From: Lachnospiraceae bacterium
GTDB lineage: Bacteria; Bacillota; Clostridia; Lachnospirales; Lachnospiraceae
Assembly (NCBI GenBank): GCA_024692825.1
Contig: JAILMB010000082.1
Location: forward strand, 1 to 43,545
DNA: 43,545 bases
Reading direction: 5' to 3'
In this document: positions 1 to 7,893 of the stretch, piece by piece
Layout: the number at the start of each line of letters is the position of its first letter
Numbering within the stretch: position 1 is the first letter of the stretch
The notes under the pieces: model-generated
Told to the model about the DNA's origin: nothing
The model's input: only the letters and a program-made list of their open reading frames with translations
Databases searched by the model: none
Translations under genes and position numbers: made by a program

Positions 1-8
1 CCCTCCTA
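1..8 (-). promoter_or_regulatory. Ribosome binding site of a gene beyond the left edge
   Basis: On the minus strand the stop codon of the transporter is followed at once by TAGGAGGG, a near-perfect Shine-Dalgarno sequence with no start codon left inside the window. This indicates that the transporter operon continues beyond the left edge. What the next gene encodes cannot be told. Confidence 0.6.
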
Positions 9-1400
9 TTATTTTTCGTTTGCTTTTCTTTCAGCAAGAATCTTTGCATTTTCCTCTACCTTTGCCTTATTCAAAGGATAAGCGAAAATAAGAACTAATG
101 CTAAAGCACCAAATCCAAGCATAGGAACAAGTACAGTGATGTTATAAATTCCGTTTACAACGCCCTCTTCAAAAGCTGTTTCCTGAGTATATCCAATCAT
201 AGTAAGAAGTAATCCAGAAATACCTGCAGCTGCTGCCTGACCGAGTTTTCTTGCAAAAGAATAAACTGCGTAAATAATACCATCACGACGTTTACCCTTT
301 GTTACTTCAATATCATCAATAACATCTGTAATCATAGCCCATACAACTAAGTTAAATAGAGCCTGGCCTACAAATGAAATTGTTGATAATACCAAGAAGA
401 TTACTACGTTATGTGTATGCATAATGTAGGCTACTAAAAGTGAACCAAACCCAACAAAGGCTCCAAATGTAGCAACTTCCTTACGACCAAACTTACCTGT
501 AAGTTTAGATACGAAAGGTGAGAAAATTAATACTACACCAACACCTAAAATACCAGAAAGTGAAAGTGCCATACTGTTTCCAAAGTAGTTAGGATAAATA
601 TAATTACCCATTGAAGATAGTGTAAGCTGAGCGAGTAATAATAAAAGTGCAGCTACAATAATACTTACCATTGAACGATTAGCAAATGTAACTTCAATCA
701 ATGACTTGATTGAGAATTTCTCATGTACTGCATCCATCTTTACACGCTCTGTTGTAAGTACATAACAAAGGCTATAGCAGATTACCGCTAAAATAGAGAA
801 GATAATAGCTACTGTAGTAACCTTAGTTCCAGAAATAACTGTATTACCATTTGCGTCTGTATAATATACGATCAAAGGTACAATTACACCAACCATTACA
901 CCGGCCATAGAACCACCGATGGTTCTAAATGTTGAAAGAGACTGACGTTCCTTCGGATTAGATGTAATAGCAGATGCCATAGAACCATAAGGAATGTTAA
1001 TACCGGTATAGCAAACGCTTCCCCATAATAAATATGAGAAGAACATCCAAAATACCTTAAATCCCATAGGCATATCTGCAAACCAGCTTGCATACATTAA
1101 AACTGAAGCTATGGCAACTGGTCCCATCATTCTACGAATCCAAGGTGCAAATTTACCTTTTGCTGTAGGCTTGCTTTTGTCCGTAATCTCCCCCATTGCT
1201 ACGTCTGTAAAAGCGTCTACAAATCTTGCTGCCATCATCATAAGTCCAACAATACCTGCTGAAACACCCATAACATCAGTGTAGAACTTCATTAAAATTG
1301 CTGATGAAAGGATGAATGTAAAATCGTTACCGAAATCTCCAAAGAGATAACCGATTTTGTCTTTTAAGCCAAAAGGCTTAACATTTTTTGTGTTATCCAT
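9..1400 (-). CDS. GPH-family sugar:cation symporter (MFS, MelB-like)
   Basis: A 463-residue, very hydrophobic protein with about 12 predicted membrane segments. The N-terminus (FGLKDKIGYLFGDFGNDF) and the RFVDAFTDVAMGEITDKS motif near residue 60 are typical of the glycoside-pentoside-hexuronide symporter family, which imports sugars or glycosides with Na+ or H+. The ATG follows an AGGAGG ribosome binding site at 1408-1413. The gene is divergent from an AraC regulator across about 110 bp with repeated sites, so that regulator probably controls it. A ribosome binding site right after the stop implies a downstream operon partner, probably a glycosidase, outside the window. The substrate cannot be read from the sequence. 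Confidence 0.88.
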   Translation of the reverse strand: MDNTKNVKPFGLKDKIGYLFGDFGNDFTFILSSAILMKFYTDVMGVSAGIVGLMMMAARFVDAFTDVAMGEITDKSKPTAKGKFAPWIRRMMGPVAIASVLMYASWFADMPMGFKVFWMFFSYLLWGSVCYTGINIPYGSMASAITSNPKERQSLSTFRTIGGSMAGVMVGVIVPLIVYYTDANGNTVISGTKVTTVAIIFSILAVICYSLCYVLTTERVKMDAVHEKFSIKSLIEVTFANRSMVSIIVAALLLLLAQLTLSSMGNYIYPNYFGNSMALSLSGILGVGVVLIFSPFVSKLTGKFGRKEVATFGAFVGFGSLLVAYIMHTHNVVIFLVLSTISFVGQALFNLVVWAMITDVIDDIEVTKGKRRDGIIYAVYSFARKLGQAAAAGISGLLLTMIGYTQETAFEEGVVNGIYNITVLVPMLGFGALALVLIFAYPLNKAKVEENAKILAERKANEK

Positions 1401-1419
1401 TGTATAACCTCCTAATATC

Positions 1420-1500
1420 TATTTGTTTATATTTTAACAAGATTCCGCTCTATCGATTAGCACAAATATGGATTATAATAGAACAAATAATATATATTTG
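1420..1500. promoter_or_regulatory. Divergent control region with repeated ACAAATA heptamers
   Basis: The heptamer ACAAATA occurs at 1462-1468 and 1483-1489 on the plus strand, exactly 21 bp apart (two helical turns), and inverted (TATTTGT) at 1420-1426. The last plus copy is half of a palindrome CAAATA-ATATA-TATTTG at 1484-1500 that runs into the ribosome binding site of the regulator. A TATAAT -10 element lies at 1474-1479 between the two direct copies. Direct repeats one or two helical turns apart are usual for AraC-type operators. That these are binding sites of the neighbouring AraC protein is inference. Confidence 0.5.
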
Positions 1501-1509
1501 GAGGTTGCA

Positions 1510-2715
1510 ATGGATACTACTACAGAATTATTTTTTGAGATTTTAAATTCCAAAAGAATAAACTATTACAAAGCAGATGTTATTCACTCTAACAGTATTC
1601 ATATAAAAGATTTAGGGCTTCGATCTTTATTGCACCTCAGCCTGGATGGTTTCAATTTAAAAAACGAAGAAATTATAAATAATCTGCTTTCCCAAAAATA
1701 TATTTATAATTTTTCTGACGATATGCTTTGTTCTTATGTGCTTATGACTTTGCCACAGCAAGATATCTATGTACTTGGGCCAATATTATCAGATAAGCCA
1801 ACCATACATGATATAAGAAAGCTCTTTAAAAGAAAAAACATTTCCGAAAGCTATGCGGAAGAAGCCCTTCAGTTTTATACCCACTTACCTCATCTTCCTG
1901 ACGATGGATTGTGGAATGGTATTATTAATGTCTTTGGGGGATATTTTTATCCTAATAACTTTACCTTGAAAAAAGAGTCCTTTACCGCTGATACCTTAGA
2001 AGCGGTTAACTTTCTAAAGAACGCTATTCCACCCACACAAAACTATGATGATATTGAATACACGTACAATATGCAATTTCGATTTATGGAAGCCCTCTCT
2101 CAAGGGAATTTAGATTTAGCAAGAAATATGTTAAAAAAGACTTCTGCTTCTCATGAGATTGAAAATAGAACCGACAATGAACTTCGTGATATCCGGAATA
2201 TGATGATTGTATTAAATACTCTGTGTCGTCTAGCCTTACAAAATGCCGGAATACATCCCATCCAAATAGATAAGTTGTCTCGAGAATTTTCACTTCGAAT
2301 AGAATCTGCCTCTACAACAAAGTTGCAAAGAAATCTTTCAGAGGAAATGATTGTTCGCTACTGTGAATTAGTAAATACTAAATTCCAGACCGATAATCCT
2401 AAAATCAATCGAGCTCTAAACCATATTCAGACCAATTTTATGCATCCTATAACGCTATCTAACACTGCAGACTTATTACATATGAGCCCCAATTACCTAT
2501 CAAAAGAATTCAAAAAACAAACGGGGCAGTCCTTTATGGATTACCTGACCAACTATCGTATTAATTCTGCCAAACGAATGTTAGAAAAGACCGATTATCC
2601 CATCAGCGATATTGCTGAAATGTGCGGTTTTATCGATAACAATTATTTTTCCCGTACATTTAAAAAACACGTGGGCACACCCCCACGTGAATATCGTAAA
2701 AACAATCGCTTATAA
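1510..2715 (+). CDS. AraC-family transcriptional regulator
   Basis: A 401-residue protein with a C-terminal AraC/XylS double helix-turn-helix domain over roughly the last 100 residues. The first HTH spans PITLSNTADLLHMSPNYLSKEF and the second spans YPISDIAEMCGFIDNNYFSRTFKK, with the usual G-x-P-x-x-Y-R end (GTPPREYRK). The N-terminal 290 residues show no motif I recognise and are presumably the effector-sensing or dimerisation part. An upstream in-frame ATG at 1468 exists, but the ATG at 1510 follows a GGAGG box (1500-1504) at good spacing and is preferred. It probably senses a sugar and activates the divergent GPH transporter operon. Its 3' end nearly touches the convergent HAD gene (3 bp between stops), with no terminator visible. 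Confidence 0.88.
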   Translation: MDTTTELFFEILNSKRINYYKADVIHSNSIHIKDLGLRSLLHLSLDGFNLKNEEIINNLLSQKYIYNFSDDMLCSYVLMTLPQQDIYVLGPILSDKPTIHDIRKLFKRKNISESYAEEALQFYTHLPHLPDDGLWNGIINVFGGYFYPNNFTLKKESFTADTLEAVNFLKNAIPPTQNYDDIEYTYNMQFRFMEALSQGNLDLARNMLKKTSASHEIENRTDNELRDIRNMMIVLNTLCRLALQNAGIHPIQIDKLSREFSLRIESASTTKLQRNLSEEMIVRYCELVNTKFQTDNPKINRALNHIQTNFMHPITLSNTADLLHMSPNYLSKEFKKQTGQSFMDYLTNYRINSAKRMLEKTDYPISDIAEMCGFIDNNYFSRTFKKHVGTPPREYRKNNRL

Positions 2716-2718
2716 TTT

Positions 2719-3459
2719 TTATTTCAAAAGAATATCCTTTACCCTGTAGATATTTCCATCTAATACCTCATAGGTAGCTTCTTGATTTTTAGAAGCTGCC
2801 TTTTTTAGATTTGTATAAGAATTATTAGAATGAATATAAAGGCTATCAATTCCACATGAATTTGCAATCACTATATCTGTAGTCCGATCATTTCCTATCA
2901 TAATAGACTCTTCTTTTTTTAAACCATACTCTTCTAATAATCCTTCTAGGAATCTAGGATCTGGTTTTTTCATTCTTTTATCTGAACTAATATAAATTCC
3001 ATCTAATTTATCATAGAGTCCAAGCATCTTTAACTCAGGAATCGTAAATACATTTTGTGCATTGGAAAGTAAATAATTTTTTCCACCCTTATCATGAATT
3101 TCATCTAATAAATCCCAAATGCCCATATAGACATATAAAACACTTCTGGATAAAACACGAAAGGTCACTGCCACATAGTCCACTAGACTTTCATCTACTA
3201 CAATCCCTTTATTTTCAAAGAGTCTTTGAAATACTGTTCGCAGTTCAATTTCTGCAAACTTTCCCATCTTTTTTTCTAACAAAGCACTTTCTTCACTGCA
3301 TAACTTACCATAGGATTTTTTCAAATCTCTCCAGTCATAACATGCTCCATAACTTCCATAAATCTCTGCCATCTTCTTCCAGAGATTCGCCTTTGATTCA
3401 TTGGTATGGATATCACAAAGAGTTCCATATAAATCAAAAATATAGTTTTGCTTTTTCAT
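2719..3459 (-). CDS. HAD-superfamily hydrolase (phosphatase-like, subfamily IA)
   Basis: A 246-residue protein with haloacid dehalogenase motifs in order: motif I DLYGT (residues 9-13, nucleophile Asp9), a helical cap, motif II in YLLSNAQ, and motif IV MIGNDRTTDI. In motif I the second Asp of DxDGT is Tyr (DxYGT), a substitution seen in some HAD-IA members such as the YjjG/haloacid dehalogenase branch, so general acid chemistry may differ from classical phosphatases. The protein is cytosolic and its substrate is unknown. It is convergent with the AraC gene and does not appear to be in an operon. The 117 bases upstream contain no feature I can firmly assign. Confidence 0.8.
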   Translation of the reverse strand: MKKQNYIFDLYGTLCDIHTNESKANLWKKMAEIYGSYGACYDWRDLKKSYGKLCSEESALLEKKMGKFAEIELRTVFQRLFENKGIVVDESLVDYVAVTFRVLSRSVLYVYMGIWDLLDEIHDKGGKNYLLSNAQNVFTIPELKMLGLYDKLDGIYISSDKRMKKPDPRFLEGLLEEYGLKKEESIMIGNDRTTDIVIANSCGIDSLYIHSNNSYTNLKKAASKNQEATYEVLDGNIYRVKDILLK

Positions 3460-3576
3460 AAAATGCTATCTCCACTATCTCAAAACTATTCATAACATAT
3501 CACACTTATTACAAGCTTTACAGATAGAATCCCACGAAAGTTTTTACGAATATTTTCGATTGTTTTTATTGGTATT

Positions 3577-3963
3577 TTATTTCTCTAATTTACCATAGGT
3601 TTTTTCTGTAAACTTCTTGGCATCTACAATGAAACGTTGATGTTCTCCCTCGCCGATTAATCCCTTTTCATCAAACACTTTCAAAGAAAAGGTAAGAGCT
3701 CTTCCATCTACTTTCACAAGTTCACTTTCACATCTTACCTTCATGCCCACAGGAGTAGCAGAAACATGCTTTATATTTATTGCAGTTCCAACTGAGGTCT
3801 GTCCCTCTTCTAATTCGTCCTTAATGCACTCGGTAGAAGCAAACTCCATTAAGGCAATCATAGAAGGTGTGGCATACACATCTAGAGATCCACTGCCCAT
3901 TACCTTTGCCGTAGTCTCTTTTGTCACTTCCATTTCACAGCTTTTCTTAATTCCTGTTTCCAT
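3577..3963 (-). CDS. FlK-like hotdog-fold thioesterase
   Basis: A 128-residue single-domain protein that aligns from memory along its whole length with fluoroacetyl-CoA thioesterase FlK of Streptomyces cattleya. The FlK catalytic triad Thr42-Glu50-His76 appears to be present as Thr32, Glu40 and His66 with identical spacing, in YATPSMIALMEFAS and INIKHVSATP. Family members hydrolyse short acyl-CoA thioesters; the true substrate here is unknown and fluoroacetyl-CoA itself is unlikely. The ATG at 3963 is preferred over an upstream TTG. The start lies inside the 3' end of the MATE gene (17-base overlap), so translation is probably coupled. Confidence 0.78.
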   Translation of the reverse strand: METGIKKSCEMEVTKETTAKVMGSGSLDVYATPSMIALMEFASTECIKDELEEGQTSVGTAINIKHVSATPVGMKVRCESELVKVDGRALTFSLKVFDEKGLIGEGEHQRFIVDAKKFTEKTYGKLEK

Positions 3964-5281
3964 TTCTCCACTTTCCTTTCTTCCACACAATAATCAGCGA
4001 TATGGCAAGTAAGGTTGCTTTGCAAATATTATCTGCAATCATGCAATACCATACCTGTCGTAGTCCTAGATGCCAAACATTTACCACTAAATAGGTGAAC
4101 AAAATTCGAATACCCCACATGGAAAAAGCTTCCACGAAAAATACATTTTTCGTTCTACCCATTCCATAGAAGAGTCCCTGACATACAACCATAAGTCCAA
4201 AAAAGGGTTCCGAAAAAGCAACAATTTTTAACATCTCTGCACCTAAAGTTGCTACCTCTACAGAACTTGTAAATACTCGCATTAGAGGATAAGAGACAAA
4301 GTAAAGAATAATACCGCTCATAGCCATAAGTCCTACGGTCATTAAAATACTTGCCTTCATTACCGTGCGTAATTTTTTCGAATTATCTTCTCCAATGGAA
4401 ACCCCCGTCATTGCCGAGGTAGCCGTACGAAGTCCGTATCCTGGTATGTAAAACAAAGTCTCCGCTTCCACCGCAATAGAATGAGCCGCAAAAATTGTTG
4501 TACCCATGCCTGATACCATTCCAGCAAAGAATACATACCCTAGGGTTGCGGTTAAATCTGCCCCAATGGAAGGTATGGCAATCTTTGAGATTTTTTTCAT
4601 AACACCGGTATCAAGCTTTGCTTCCTTCCAGGAAAAATGAAGTTCCTTCTTTCTTCGAAAGACAATGAACATGGCACTACCAGCAAAGATATGTGTTACA
4701 GCTGTTGCAATAGCGGCTCCCGTTACTCCAAGTCCAACACCATAGATTAAGAACAAATCCAAAACCACGTTAATCACATTGGCAATCAAATTTACAAACA
4801 TCGGCGTTTTCGTATCCAGATTTGCCCTTATGGTTGCACCAAAAATCAAGGTCGCTGCTCTAAAAATCATAGGTAAAGATATAATCGTGAAATAAGTCGT
4901 AGCAGGTCCTTGTACACTTTCTGCCGCTCCCATCCATACTGGAATATAGGGAGCTAAAATAAGAGAAATACTTCCTAGTAAAACTCCGATTCCAAGGACT
5001 AAATATACTGCTTGAGACGCCATCTTTTTAATCTCACCATGATCACCACGCCCCACTGCCTGACTCATAAGAGATAAAAGCGCTATTCCAAGGGCATTCA
5101 TTAGACTTCCTACCAACCATCCAATGGTTGTAGTAACAGAAACTGCGGCTGTTGCCTCTTCCCCTAAATGTCCAACCATAGCAGTATCCACATATTGAAG
5201 TAAAGTGGATAATATTTGCTCTAGCATGGTAGGAATAGATAAATATATTAAGTTTTTAACAATTTTATTTCTTTTATCCAT
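3947..5281 (-). CDS. MATE-family multidrug/toxin exporter
   Basis: About 444 residues with 12 hydrophobic segments and a typical MATE N-terminus: a lipophilic first helix followed by QYVDTAMVGHLGEEATAAVS, then ALLSLMSQAVGRGD. The protein exports cationic drugs or metabolites using a Na+ or H+ gradient. A longer frame reaches 5362, but that would start inside the terminator of the upstream gene; the ATG at 5281 gives the canonical MATE N-terminus and follows a promoter at 5314-5342. It overlaps the downstream FlK-like thioesterase gene by 17 bases, so the two form a two-gene operon. Confidence 0.88.
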   Translation of the reverse strand: MDKRNKIVKNLIYLSIPTMLEQILSTLLQYVDTAMVGHLGEEATAAVSVTTTIGWLVGSLMNALGIALLSLMSQAVGRGDHGEIKKMASQAVYLVLGIGVLLGSISLILAPYIPVWMGAAESVQGPATTYFTIISLPMIFRAATLIFGATIRANLDTKTPMFVNLIANVINVVLDLFLIYGVGLGVTGAAIATAVTHIFAGSAMFIVFRRKKELHFSWKEAKLDTGVMKKISKIAIPSIGADLTATLGYVFFAGMVSGMGTTIFAAHSIAVEAETLFYIPGYGLRTATSAMTGVSIGEDNSKKLRTVMKASILMTVGLMAMSGIILYFVSYPLMRVFTSSVEVATLGAEMLKIVAFSEPFFGLMVVCQGLFYGMGRTKNVFFVEAFSMWGIRILFTYLVVNVWHLGLRQVWYCMIADNICKATLLAISLIIVWKKGKWRNGNRN

Positions 5282-5313
5282 AAATTCTACCTGATTACTA
5301 TAAATCCTCGGGC

Positions 5314-5342
5314 ATAGTAACATATAAGTTGCTATTTTGCAA
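5314..5342 (-). promoter_or_regulatory. Sigma-A-type promoter of the MATE-thioesterase operon
   Basis: On the minus strand a -35 box TTGCAA (5337-5342), a 17-base spacer and a -10 box TACTAT (5314-5319) lie 33 bases upstream of the MATE start. The -35 box sits just after the T-run of the terminator of the upstream antiporter gene. Confidence 0.6.
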
Positions 5343-5344
5343 AA

Positions 5345-5381
5345 GAAAAAAGGCACCGGCAAGAAATTCTTGCCGATGCCT
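5345..5381 (-). terminator. Intrinsic terminator after the antiporter gene
   Basis: Arms 5351-5363 and 5369-5381 pair over 13 bases in minus-strand RNA with one G-U wobble, around a 5-base loop. The hairpin is followed by GCCTTTTTTCTTTT. It lies 16 bases after the antiporter stop codon. Confidence 0.88.
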
Positions 5382-5397
5382 ATTTATTGCCATTCAA

Positions 5398-6588
5398 TTA
5401 AGCTGCTTGCACTTCTTTTTTGTCCTTAAATACAACCTTTAATAAAATAGGTGTAATTAATGTTGTAACAATAACTACAAGTACTACAGGTGCAAACATA
5501 TCTGTATTAATAAGTCCTAGCTGGCGACCCTTATCTGCAACGATAAGTGCTACTTCACCTCTGGAAATCATACCTACACCAATCTGTACGCTTTCTTTCC
5601 ATGTGAATTTACATACCTTCGCACCAAGTCCACAACCAACTACCTTGGTTAAAATTGCAACTACTGTAAGAATTATGGCAAAGATCCAAAGCTCTGCACT
5701 CATGCCACCTAAGGTTACCTTTATACCAATGCTGGCAAAGAAGACTGCGGAGAAGAACATGTTTGAAAGACCTTCTACCTTCTTATCAACATAATCATGA
5801 ACCTTAGACTGAGAAAGCATCAATCCTAAGAAATAAGCTCCAGTAATATCTGCAATTCCAAATACTGACTCAGAAATAAAGGCAAAGAAGAATGCTGCTG
5901 CAAGAGCAAAAAGTCCAATTCGACGTTTGTTATCCATCTTCTTTAAAACAGGCTCAAGTCTAGGCATACCAATCATACCTACAATGATAATTACTGCATA
6001 GATTGCAATCTTAATAAAGACGCTAGCCATAGAAACAGAACTATCTTTCATTCCGGAAACAATGGTCAATACAACAAGGCCTAAGATATCATCGATTACA
6101 GCTGCTCCTAAAATAGTAGTTCCTACTTTTCCAGAAAGCTTACCCATTTCGCGAAGAGTCTGTACCGTGATACTTACGGAAGTAGCTGTTAAAATAACAC
6201 CTACGAATAATGACTCTAACATCTGAGTATGATCACTCATATCCATGCCAAAGTATAAGGCAAAGGTCAACATACCTAAAACCAAAGGTACGATTACACC
6301 AATAAAAGCAACTACAAAAGAACCAACGATGTTCTTTTTCATTTCTTCCATCTCGGTTGTAATACCAGCATCAAACATCAAAAGTACTACACCAAGTTCT
6401 GCTGTAAACTCTAAAAATGTTCCATTACTACCACCAGTCGTAATGAAATTTAAGCAAGAAGGTCCAAGAATAATACCTGCAACCAATGCTCCTACAACTT
6501 CCGGTAACCCTATTCTACGACAAAGCAATCCTAAAAACTTTGTAGAGAATAAAATTACTGCAAGCCACAATAAAAATGTATAATCCAT
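5398..6588 (-). CDS. Cation:proton antiporter (CPA2/KefB-NapA type), membrane domain only
   Basis: A 396-residue membrane protein with 12-13 hydrophobic segments. The ion-binding region AAVIDDILGLVVLTIVSG contains the paired aspartates of CPA2 electrogenic exchangers. There is no C-terminal RCK/TrkA-N domain, so it is a stand-alone exchanger domain like NapA or GerN rather than a full KefB/KefC. It probably exchanges Na+ or K+ for H+ and helps pH or ion homeostasis. The ATG at 6588 is preferred over a GTG nine bases upstream because AAGGA lies at proper distance from it. It has its own promoter and terminator, so it is monocistronic. Confidence 0.86.
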   Translation of the reverse strand: MDYTFLLWLAVILFSTKFLGLLCRRIGLPEVVGALVAGIILGPSCLNFITTGGSNGTFLEFTAELGVVLLMFDAGITTEMEEMKKNIVGSFVVAFIGVIVPLVLGMLTFALYFGMDMSDHTQMLESLFVGVILTATSVSITVQTLREMGKLSGKVGTTILGAAVIDDILGLVVLTIVSGMKDSSVSMASVFIKIAIYAVIIIVGMIGMPRLEPVLKKMDNKRRIGLFALAAAFFFAFISESVFGIADITGAYFLGLMLSQSKVHDYVDKKVEGLSNMFFSAVFFASIGIKVTLGGMSAELWIFAIILTVVAILTKVVGCGLGAKVCKFTWKESVQIGVGMISRGEVALIVADKGRQLGLINTDMFAPVVLVVIVTTLITPILLKVVFKDKKEVQAA

Positions 6589-6633
6589 AATATTCACTTC
6601 CTTAAAAAATTTTTCATATTTACAACACTCGTT

Positions 6634-6662
6634 ATTCTACGCTCACCTTTTTCATTAAACAA
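6634..6662 (-). promoter_or_regulatory. Promoter of the antiporter gene
   Basis: Minus-strand TTGTTT (6657-6662), a 17-base spacer and TAGAAT (6634-6639), about 45 bases upstream of the start codon. Both boxes are one to three bases off consensus and the spacing is ideal. Confidence 0.5.
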
Positions 6663-6732
6663 CCGAAAAAAGTACCGATTTTCCCCCCTCACTCTTTCTG
6701 ATTTTTAGCACATTTTAAGTATTACAAAAAAA

Positions 6733-7509
6733 TTATTTTTGATACAAACTCTCCATCATCCCAATCTTATTTGGGTTTAGGGAGCTGGTTTCAAATACAA
6801 CTGTGCCCTTTCTCTCTACATCAGGATTCAACTTTCCAGCCACATCTAATCGACGTTTCATTTCTCTGGCCGTTCCTTCGGCTCCGTCAAAAATCCTGGC
6901 TTTATTTCCTAATACCTTTGATATACTATCCGCCACAAACGGATAGTGTGTGCAGCCTAACACTACCCCTGAGACTTCATCCGGCTTTCCCTCTTTATAT
7001 GGATCTAATAGCTTGTCTAAAAATTCCATAAGTTCTATGGAATCTGTTTTTCCCTCCTCCACAAATTCCATAAGTCCCGGAGCAGGAAGGGGTATAACAA
7101 AAGCATCCTTTTCGTACTGATTCAATAATTTATGAAACTTTTCTTCCCGTATGGTCATTGGTGTTGCCAAAACCAATACCTTTTCCCCGGGGCAATGCAG
7201 TACAGCCGGTTTAAGTGCAGGTTCAATTCCTACAATCGGAAAGTCCGGATACATTTCCCGCAACACTCGCACTGCAGCTGACGTTGCTGTATTACAGGCA
7301 ATGGTTACACCCTTTGCACCCTGTTTCATAAAACGGTTGGTTGCCTCTATGGTTAGTTCTCGAACTTCCTCTTTCGTCTTCGTACCATATGGTGCATGTA
7401 AGGAGTCTCCAAAGAACAAAAAATCTTCGTTTGGCATTTGTCGAACCAGTTCTTTTAAAACGCTGATTCCACCAACTCCCGAGTCGAAAACTGCTATGAA
7501 TTCTTCCAT
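6733..7509 (-). CDS. murI: Glutamate racemase
   Basis: A 258-residue protein that interconverts L- and D-glutamate for peptidoglycan synthesis in the cytosol. Conserved elements are in order: VFDSGVGG near the N-terminus, PYGTK, the first catalytic cysteine in ACNTATSAA, and the second in GCTHYPF. The length is normal for MurI. The ATG at 7509 follows AGAGGTG and gives the standard MEEFIAVFDSGVGG start; the longer open frame upstream runs through the promoter. It is divergent from a small zinc-ribbon gene with overlapping promoters. No clear intrinsic terminator is visible after the stop. Confidence 0.95.
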   Translation of the reverse strand: MEEFIAVFDSGVGGISVLKELVRQMPNEDFLFFGDSLHAPYGTKTKEEVRELTIEATNRFMKQGAKGVTIACNTATSAAVRVLREMYPDFPIVGIEPALKPAVLHCPGEKVLVLATPMTIREEKFHKLLNQYEKDAFVIPLPAPGLMEFVEEGKTDSIELMEFLDKLLDPYKEGKPDEVSGVVLGCTHYPFVADSISKVLGNKARIFDGAEGTAREMKRRLDVAGKLNPDVERKGTVVFETSSLNPNKIGMMESLYQK

Positions 7510-7540
7510 TTTTTCACCTCTTTTAGAGTAAGTACTTCTT

Positions 7541-7580
7541 ATTGTAATCCATTTAAAAAGAAATACAAGTATGATACAAT
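7541..7580. promoter_or_regulatory. Overlapping divergent promoters of murI and the zinc-ribbon gene
   Basis: For murI (minus): -35 TTGTAT at 7563-7568, 16-base spacer, -10 TACAAT at 7541-7546. For the zinc-ribbon gene (plus): -35 TTTAAA at 7552-7557, 17-base spacer, -10 TACAAT at 7575-7580. Because the boxes interleave, the two promoters should compete for RNA polymerase. Confidence 0.5.
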
Positions 7581-7601
7581 ACAAAAAAAGGAGGTTTGTC
7601 C

Positions 7602-7859
7602 ATGTCTTTAAAACGTTTTAATTTCGATGAACCAGAGTCAAATCTTCGTCGCTGTGAAAAATGTGGTAAAGCATTACCTCGACGATATATATATGATATT
7701 TGCGAACAATGTGAACACGATGCAATGTACAAAGATGTAAAAGAATACATCATGAAAAACAATGTCACAGAGTTAGAAGTAGCAGATCATTTTCATCTGC
7801 CTTTAGAGACAATCCAGCGGTGGATCAAAGAAGGACATCTTTCATACAAGAAAAACTAA
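7602..7859 (+). CDS. Small zinc-ribbon/HTH protein resembling YvyF (TIGR03826 type)
   Basis: An 85-residue protein with two CxxC knuckles (Cys18/Cys21 and Cys34/Cys37) followed by a helix-turn-helix-like segment (VTELEVADHFHLPLETIQRWIKEGHL). This layout resembles YvyF/FlgM-operon proteins of Firmicutes: zinc ribbon, linker helix, then a MerR-like helix ending in a 'I-x-x-G-x-L' pattern. The ATG at 7602 follows AAGGAGG; a TTG six bases upstream overlaps that box and is not preferred. No flagellar gene is adjacent, so a role in flagellar control is only suggested by the family. It is monocistronic, divergent from murI, and closed by a bidirectional terminator. Confidence 0.7.
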   Translation: MSLKRFNFDEPESNLRRCEKCGKALPRRYIYDICEQCEHDAMYKDVKEYIMKNNVTELEVADHFHLPLETIQRWIKEGHLSYKKN

Positions 7860-7893
7860 AAGCTTCCACTCCTTAATGGAGCAGGAAGCTTTT
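7858..7893. terminator. Bidirectional terminator between the zinc-ribbon and PilZ genes
   Basis: AAAAGCTTCC (7858-7867) pairs with GGAAGCTTTT (7884-7893), with an inner CTCC/GGAG extension. The A- and T-flanked stem can work for both convergent genes and overlaps both stop codons. Confidence 0.75.

Noticed and set aside
3057-3461. 134-codon plus-strand frame opposite the HAD gene
   Set aside because: It lies entirely antisense to a gene with clear HAD motifs and has a His/Phe-rich composition typical of a shadow frame.
3484-3576. Terminator after the FlK-like thioesterase gene
   Set aside because: Short CGAAA/TTTCG complementarities exist but give only 4-5 bp stems without a proper T-run. 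I see no convincing element here.
6598-6732. Terminator for murI
   Set aside because: T-rich stretches are present, but no stable stem precedes them in the minus direction.
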